DNA from: Perognathus longimembris pacificus | Taxonomy: Eukaryota; Chordata; Mammalia; Rodentia; Heteromyidae | Assembly: GCF_023159225.1 (NCBI RefSeq) | Contig: NC_063172.1 | Span: forward strand, 41,235,832 to 41,299,831 | Reading direction: 5' to 3' | Length of the DNA stretch: 64,000 nucleotides | In this document: one piece after another, positions 57,686 to 64,000 of the stretch | Layout: each line of letters opens with the position of its first letter | Numbering within the stretch: position 1 is the first letter of the stretch | Notes under the pieces: generated by a model | The model's database searches: none | What the model was told of the DNA's origin: nothing | What the model saw: only the letters and a program-made list of their open reading frames with translations | Made by a program: the position numbers and the translations under genes

Positions 57686-59690
57686 ATTCATACAAAGGAC
57701 ACAGCACCTTATACATGCCATCATTTCAACTGATTTATTCTTCAGTATGAATTAGGATTAGGTGAAAAAAGGAGCAGGACCAGATTGGTTCCCTGCCCAT
57801 GACTGTATTGAATTTTGTGAATAAATCTGCACATAATCGGACTAGACCTATTCAGATAAATGCTCTTACTTAAGGGGTTGCTCTGGAGCTTATGCAGAAT
57901 ATTGCATTTTAGAATGATTTTAACAAAAAAAATCTTAATTTAAAAATGTACTTCATGATATATAAGGAGACTGTCTTTCATCAGAATTAGGTCTCCAAAA
58001 TCAGACTTCCCTGATTAATTTTTACATTATGAATTATTCATAATTTGTTCATTATGAATCAAATAGTCTGATATTGCAGAACTCATAAAACATAATAGCA
58101 ATGTAGCACTAAATCAAAGCCAGAGAAGCTCTTTTTATTTCCGTGAGTTTCTTATTCTAGAGAAGTGGTCAAATAGTTTCCCATACAATTGTATCAAATC
58201 AAAGATCTACTCTACTTCCTTCGTTGTTCACGTTTATCATATACTTGAAATGCTGTTCCTGTGAGCTTGAAAACCCACGGGAGCACGGATGCCTCAAAGC
58301 AGTAAGATGGCTTTGCAAGCCTGAAATGTGATTCAAATAATTTCATTGATTTTTTGATTGGTTGAGTTTGTTGTGCTTTTTGGCTCTAATGCGTTAAACA
58401 TACATGTAGCACATCTTGTATTTTACTGTTTTGCTATACAATTTTTACATAGAGAGCATTGAACAGGATAGCACATTCCTATGTTAAAATGGGCAGTGAA
58501 AAAGTATTATACTCAGGAACTAGGATACGAGATCACTTAGTTTGTATGAATAGACTCAAACTATATGAATTCTAGACATTATGGACTGGGGCAGAGGTCA
58601 GTATCTTGGAGACTTTCAGATAATGTGTAGATAGTTCTCTAACAAAATACTTCACCTCTGTTTGTGGGCACTGGTCGATATTTTTCCAATGTCTATTCCA
58701 AAGTTATTTGATTTTGCTTTTATAAAAACTCTGTAACATATAAATTATCCCCAAATTGATCAGTAGCAAAAATTTTGAATAGCTATAAAATGCTAAATAT
58801 CATTTTAAGCTATGTATATTGATTTCCTAACAATATGAAACTCTATGACATGCAATCCCTTTGTTAAGGATGCTTTACACATTTGAAAAATAAATTGTAA
58901 ACAATGTACTTACTTTTTGTTCATTTCATCAAGTAAAAAATAAATACATGAACTTGTATCCAAGCATTTCTGAACAGAAAACAAGGTATAATTGCAAAAT
59001 AATGTATTCCTTATAACTGGGATATAAAAAATAGTAAAGGCACATAGAACCATTTAAATTATTACTTCAAACTTTTGCTTTAAACCTGTTTTGGCTAACT
59101 ACTTATTTCTTTAATGACTTTAGCATAATATTTTAAAATATTTTTTTTAACATTTCCAAATATACCTAGTAGCAGTGTAAATCCCAGTAACAGAATCCAT
59201 TCAAAAAGATGATGCCTTCAATTTATTTTTTATCGCATTTTGTTAAAGATAGTTCCTGTTTTTAGTAGTTGTTATATAGAAAGACAGTATTAACTTCTTA
59301 AAAAATAACACACATAATTCTTGAATGCAAACTTTTCATCTATCAGAAAGGAATAGAATTATCTACTTAATTCCAATATTTATTTAAATCAGGAGTTTTG
59401 AATTATTTTCAATGTATATGAAGGAAACAGTATATTACTGTTTCTGAATTTATGTTTAAAACCTACAAGCCCATGGTTCACAAGAGTGGCAAAAATGGCA
59501 GAAGAGAAGATAAGCACAAAGAACAGAATATCCAATTGAGTTTCATGGTTTGACCTTTGGTTCAATTTAAGATAGGATTCCATTTAAGATACATATATAT
59601 TCAACCATGTTAACTGAACTAGAGTATATGCTAGGGAAGATTCTCATTGTGTAACTCATTTTGAAAAACAAATGTACACTCTAAAAACTT
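57686..59690. other. Unique-looking DNA; possible conserved non-coding stretch 57990-58480
   Basis: No repeat recognised. 58026-58044 is a 19-bp palindrome ATTATGAATTATTCATAAT, with a further CATTATGAATC at 58050; ATTA-type words are the core recognised by homeodomain proteins. Whether it is conserved cannot be judged from one sequence. Confidence 0.35.
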
Positions 59691-60372
59691 AATACTGGGA
59701 AAATGGAACTTGTATTATGGGGGTGCTGAGGACAAGAAGAAGGATTAGTGAATGAAGAGAGGAAGAGACAACAGCTGTGATATTCAACGTGTGTGTGTGT
59801 GTGTGTGTGTGGTGCATGTGTGTGTGTGTGTGTGTGAAAATGGAACTAGGAAAATTAAGGAAAGGGATGTGGTTTGAAATGATAGGAAACCATGCAATCT
59901 CAACATTCACACAATGAGAACAAAGGAGAATAGTCTTAGGAAAGGATCAGGAATGCTCAAAAGCTATCTGCATATGATCATAGAAAATGATGCTTATCAA
60001 TTTAAACTCCAAGAAATGGAAGCAAGAGGGTTGTTGTTTTTTTCTGTCCTGCTTGTAGGTTTTTTTTCCCCATTCTTCTTTTCTTTTTTTTCTTTGGTTT
60101 ATTCCCTTCTGTCACTGCTTTTGATTTGTATACCCTTTTTCTACTACATAAGTTTATCTGCTTTAGGGAGGGGAAGGGGAAGCAGGACCAAAGGTTAACC
60201 AATTCAGCAGTGAAACCACTAGACACTATGTTAGAACTGAACTATACAACTTGGAGGGGAGGAACTCAGGACAGGAAACCTGGGAAATAATGAGGGAAAA
60301 GGAATGCACTCATTATCTGACTTATGTAACTCTAACCCCTCTGTATAACCTTGACAATAAAAGTTTTAAATC
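59691..60372 (+). mobile_element. Old L1 3'UTR, plus strand
   Basis: Contains 'ctccaagaaatggaagcaag' (60007), a pyrimidine-rich block, 'aggaccaaaggttaaccaat' (60184) and the terminus 'ctaacccctctgtataacct' (60332) with AATAAA-type signal. A (GT)n run is at 59789-59836. Confidence 0.65.
59789..59836. repeat. (GT)n microsatellite, interrupted
   Basis: Two GT blocks separated by GGTGCATG near 59811-59818. Confidence 0.92.
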
Positions 60373-60441
60373 CATATAAAGGGACAGGAAAAAATGATGA
60401 AAGGAGGGACATTGATCAAAATGTGTTATACTCACAAACTG

Positions 60442-60577
60442 ACATGTTTGAAATAATTTGTACAACTACTAAAAGATAATTTTAAAAAGATGAATTTGAA
60501 GGAAGGATTACATGTTTGAAATAATTTGTACAACTACTAAAAGATAATTTTGAAAAGATGAATTTGAAGGAAGGATT
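60442..60577. repeat. 68-bp tandem duplication, 67/68 identical
   Basis: Copy 1 60442-60509 and copy 2 60510-60577 begin ACATGTTTGAAATAATTTGT; the only difference is A to G inside TTTTAAAAAG versus TTTTGAAAAG. Lies in an old L1 3' end ('gacattgatcaaaatgtgtt' at 60408) of the type seen at 7.4 and 26.9 kb. Confidence 0.96.
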
Positions 60578-60908
60578 CCATTAATGGACACAATTAAATA
60601 GTTTGAGATAGTTTTCTGTATTTGAAGAATGCATTGCAATGTCTGCTGACATGCATTTACTTTCAAGTCCAATTCTGTACCATTCCTGAGTGGAAATCTG
60701 ATACTTTTCTTAGGGTACTAAAAGTATATAAGCAATGTATAAACATAGCCTTTGGCTTGGTGATGTTGCGCGTACAATAGTATTTATTTATTTATTTTAT
60801 TGTAAAGGTGATGTAAGAGGAGTGATAGTTACAAAAGTAAGTGAATGAGTACATTTCTTTTTGAAAAGTGTTACCCCTTCACCTTTCTTTCATACTCCCA
60901 GACTCCCA

Positions 60909-62008
60909 AACCAACTCTTTGTTTTGTTGATTTTTTCGGTGTTTTTTTTTTTTGTCTCTAATTGATTTAATTCTGATTTGATTTTAATTATTTGCTTCCG
61001 TCTATTGCCTTGGGGGTTGGCTTGTTGTTCTCTCTCAAGGAAATTAAGGTACTTCCTTAAATTATTGAGTTGCTGTTTGTCCAGTTAGTTGATGTATGCA
61101 CTCAGAGATATAAATTTTCCTCTGAGTACTGCCTTTGCTGTGTCCCAAAGGAGCTGGTAATTTGTGTCCTCAACTTGGTTGAATTCCATAAACATTTGAA
61201 GTTCCGTTTTAATTTCTTCGATGACCCTCTGATGGTTCACCAGTGTATTGTTTAGTCTCCAGGAATTGTAGCATTTTCTGTGGTGGCTGTTTGAGTTGAG
61301 CTCTAATTTTATTCCATTGTGGTCTGAGAGAATGCAGGGAATGTTTTTGATACTTCTGAATTTGAACAGATTTTCTTTGTGCCCTAAGATGTGATCTATT
61401 TTGGAGAATGTTCCATGTGCTGCCGAAAAGAATGTGTATTCTGTCGTTGCTGGGTGGAATATTCTGTAGATGTAGATTAAGTCTAGTTGGTCTATGCAAT
61501 TATTTAGTTCTGTCGTTTCTTTGTTCAGTTTTTGGAGTGTTGATCTGTCCAGAGGTGATAGTGGAGTGTTAAAGTCCCCAATTATTAATGTGTTTGGGTC
61601 TATGAGTGTTTTTAGAGTCAGTAGTGTTTGTTGGATGAAGTTGGCTGCTCTTGCATTTGGTGTGTAGATATTTAGAATGGTTATATCTTCATGTAGGAGA
61701 GATCCCTTTACTACTATGTAGTAACCTTCTTTGTCTGTTCTCACCTTTTTTAATATGAAGTCAATTCTGTCTGATACTAGGATTGCAACTCCAGCCTGCT
61801 TATGGGGAACATTTGCTTGATAGATTTGAATCCAGCCTTTCACTTTTAGAAGATGTTTACTTTTGCTGGATAGATGTGTCTCTTGGAGGCAACAGAAAGA
61901 TGGATCTTGATTTTTGATTCAACTTATGAGCCTATGTCGTTTGATTGGAGAATTAAGTCCATTAATGTTGAGAGTTAGGATTGAGAGATGATCATTTGTT
62001 CCTTTCAT
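60909..62008 (-). pseudogene. L1-I ORF2 5' part: endonuclease and linker only
   Basis: ATG at 62008-62006, then the endonuclease N-terminus with a stop where Trp is expected (near 61920). The next 252 codons are open (61843-61085): AGVAILVSDRIDFILKKV, GDFNTPLSPLDRSTLQKLNK, FFSAAHGTFSKIDHI, SDHNG and LLWDTAKAVLRGKFISLSAY. GDFNT and SDH carry the Asp, Asn and His used for metal binding and catalysis in L1 endonucleases. No polymerase follows. Confidence 0.92.
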
Positions 62009-62060
62009 TATCACTATCTTGTTTAAAGCTGTGTCTTCCCATTTCTTGATCTAGTGTTTA

Positions 62061-63198
62061 CTAATTAGGGTTCATTTCTCTGTCTGTATTGGGATCTTGA
62101 TTATTATCCCTGTATAGTACATCTTTGAAGATTTTCTGTAAAGCTGGTTTTGTGGAGATATATTGTTTCAGTTTTTCCTTACTGTGGAAGACTTTTATTT
62201 GACCTTCGGCTATGAAGGAGAGCTTGGCTGGGTACAGAATTCTTGGTTGGTAGTTATTTTTATTTAGTGTTTGGTATACTTCATTCCAGGCTCTCTTGCT
62301 TTCATGGTCTCTGCTGAGAAGTCTGGGGTAATTCTGATTGCTTTTCCTTTATATGTGATTGTTTTCTTTGCCCTAACAGCTTTGAGTATTTTTTACTTGC
62401 ACTCTACTGAACCTGTTTTGATCGCAATGTGTCAGTGGGATGTCCTATTCTGGTTTGGTCGGTTTGGGTTCTAAATGCTTCTTGTATCTGTATAGGGCTT
62501 TCCTTGTGGATATTTGGGAAGTTCTCAGCTAATATTTTGTTAAATAGGTTGCCTATCCCATTAACCTCTTTCTCCAAGTTTTCCTCATTACCTATTATCC
62601 TTAAATTGGGCTTCCTGATCATGTCTTGAATTTCCTGTAATGATCTGTCTTGTTGATTGGACTGGATTTGTATTGATTTTTGATCTTTCTCCATAGAATC
62701 TAAGGAATCTTCAGCTCCTGAGATTTGATCCTCTGCTTCAGTTAGTCGGGACTGTAGGCTAGCTACTTGATTTTGAATCTCTTTTCCTTCTGACTGGTCT
62801 TTCCTGATGATTTCCATGTCATTTCTTAGGTCTTGTATGGACTTCTTTACTTCATTAACTTCATTACTTTGGTTTTGATTGTTGTCTCTCAAATCTTTAA
62901 GCTGGTTAGCTATCTTTTCATTTGACGCTTGAAGTTCATTTATCTTTCTATTTGTGGATGTCATGAAATTCTCCACTAATTTTTGCTTTGCCTCCTTACA
63001 CTCTAGAATAATTGACTGAAGAGATTCAAACTTTTCATTTATCATGTTTATCAGTAGACTTTGTAGAGCATTTTGAGTGTTCTCTTCTATGTCTTTGAAA
63101 AGAGTGGAGAGGTTATTCATAGGAAAGTAATTTTTAAAGAACGAGAATGCAAAGAGAGAAATAAAGTAAAAATCATGGAAGACAGATGCACAAAACAA
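62061..63198 (-). pseudogene. L1-I ORF1 with replaced N-terminus (264-codon open frame)
   Basis: The frame 63198-62404 begins with 34 hydrophobic residues translated from 5'UTR sequence (MFCASVFHDFYFISLFAFSF) and, after the deletion junction near 63098, continues in frame as ORF1: DIEENTQNALQSLLINMINE, the coiled coil (LKDLRDNNQNQSNEVNEVKK) and much of the RRM (PNLRIIGNEENLEKEVNG to IQEAFRT). A one-base loss near 62470 shifts the frame. The C-terminal domain follows in another frame and ORF1 ends with the stop at 62063-62061. Confidence 0.88.
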
Positions 63199-63546
63199 AG
63201 AAAAATTATTTAAAAAAGAGAAAAAAAATAAAAAGGAAAAAAATCAGAAAAGGAACAACCCAAACAAACAGAAAAGTAAAAAAAGTTGATAAAACAAACA
63301 GGTAGAAATAGAAAACATGAAAAAAAAAAAGCGACGAAGTTTCCGAAGTGAAAAAAAAAAATTTTTTTTTAAGTTTAAAAATGTTGAAAAGAAATAAAAA
63401 TGGAGTCCTCCTTGTTTGGGTGGTCTTTCCCCAGTCTCTGGTTTCCTTGTGATAGTCTGCAGTCTATATTCCTGATTGGCTTTGTTTGGCTTGATTTCAG
63501 TTTGCTCCTCTGTCTGCTGTGGGGCTGTGGCCTTTAACACCTGGCT

Positions 63547-63951
63547 TTGAATAGGCTGTGGACTCAGCAGGGTGGGACGCCTCTGGCCTGTTTTACCCAG
63601 CTGAGAGTTGCTTGCCTGGGTGAGGCTTCTCCCTCCTGGGTGGGACGGCCTCCTTGGTGGAGTTGGCTATGGAAAGCAGCTCCATTTCGGGCTGGGATTT
63701 GGGCTTCCTCTGTGACGGGACCATTTAACTGTCCCAGGAAGTACTCATTTCCCCAACTGGTGTTTCCGTGCCACCAGAAGCTGCTCGCTGCTTTCGCTTT
63801 AAATTTAGAAATTCCGCTGGGCAGGGCGGGGCACCTCTGGCTAAGCCGTGGCCCAGGACATGCCTCCCGCCTGGGCAGGGGGCGTTCTCCTGGGCAGAGC
63901 TGGCTCTCACTGGTCGGTCCCTCTTGCCCTTTTCAAAGATGGCTCCTTTGA
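63547..63951 (+). other. Antisense ORF in L1-I 5'UTR (ORF0-like?)
   Basis: 134 codons antisense to L1-I. Its C-terminal ~100 residues align without gaps to the 107-codon antisense frame in L1-A at 34414-34737; shared words include LWKAAPF, WASSVTGPF, GHLWLSRGPG and CPFQRWLL. Primate L1 carries an antisense ORF0 in the same relative place, but this one is not visibly related in sequence. Openness may simply reflect high G+C. Confidence 0.4.
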
Positions 63952-64000
63952 CCTCGCTTTCCCCAGGCCCACTTTAGTTCCAATCTGGTCTGACCCTGTG

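Larger units (their letters stand above)
60776..64000 (-). mobile_element. L1-I, minus strand, internally deleted, continues past window
   Basis: Plus strand opens with about 130 bp of L1 3'UTR (60776-60908), then jumps directly to the ORF2 linker at about 60909, so the reverse transcriptase and C-terminal domains are absent. Then endonuclease, ORF1 and 5'UTR in normal order. Compared with L1-A there is also a loss of about 600 bp between 5'UTR and ORF1 (junction near 63098) and about 130 bp in the 5'UTR (junction near 63506). Its 5' end should lie about 440 bp beyond 64000. Coding blocks are the most open of all copies here. Confidence 0.9.

Noticed and set aside
57573..57755. Poly-Glu reading frame
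   Set aside because: Translation of the GAA repeat at a SINE tail.
62404..63198. L1-I 5'UTR-ORF1 joint as a spliced L1 product
   Set aside because: The segment lost relative to L1-A does not begin with GT or end with AG at the joint, so splicing is not supported.
1..64000. Endogenous retrovirus or LTR element
   Set aside because: I saw no paired LTRs, primer-binding site or gag/pol/env-like frames; every reverse-transcriptase match is L1.

Overview
This is 64 kb of rodent-type mammalian nuclear DNA: AT-rich, packed with LINE-1 (L1) and SINE insertions, and with no host gene I can defend. The commonest SINE is a dimer of a tRNA-Ala/ID-like left monomer and a right monomer matching my memory of 'Geo' in the IDL-Geo SINE of Geomyoidea (pocket mice, kangaroo rats, pocket gophers). 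That clade is my best guess; genus is open. I found no bacterial, plasmid, CRISPR, rRNA or functional tRNA gene, and no retroviral gag/pol/env.

Layout. 1-15 kb: unassigned AT-rich DNA carrying a 5'-truncated L1 with a 16-bp target-site duplication (TSD; 979-1766), two 5'-inverted L1s (about 5.57-7.48 and 7.71-8.93 kb), a tiny retrocopy (9396-9504) and several SINEs. 15.36-23.74 kb: a nested block. An old L1 carries a SINE and was later split by a full-length L1 (L1-B) whose 13-bp TSD encloses an extra 178 bp beyond its own poly(A), a likely 3' transduction. 25.0-27.0 kb: plus-strand L1 fragments and a SINE containing a long AAG tract. 27.7-35.2 kb: near full-length L1-A. 36.4-36.8 kb: two SINEs at one target site. 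40.3-40.9 kb: a 347-bp AT-rich palindrome and a compound microsatellite. 43.7-50.8 kb: full-length L1-H of a second L1 lineage. 51-60 kb: the most unique DNA, with a perfect 50-bp inverted repeat at 57.0 kb and a compound SINE inside a single TSD. 60.8-64.0 kb: L1-I, the least decayed copy, internally deleted and running off the window.

How the parts relate. L1 supplies endonuclease and reverse transcriptase that also mobilise SINEs and retrocopies, so nearly everything recognisable here is L1-driven or is simple-sequence expansion. L1-A, L1-B and L1-I belong to one lineage (A and I look closest); L1-H and the 25.3-26.2 kb fragment belong to another. None of the L1 copies looks autonomous: every ORF1/ORF2 I followed is broken by stops, frameshifts or deletions.

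No wholly new biological system is evident. The best leads are the 50-bp perfect inverted repeat, the L1-B transduction, the antisense 5'UTR ORF shared by L1-A and L1-I, and the single-TSD compound SINE. Coordinates marked 'about' are good to roughly 10-30 bp because no alignment could be run.
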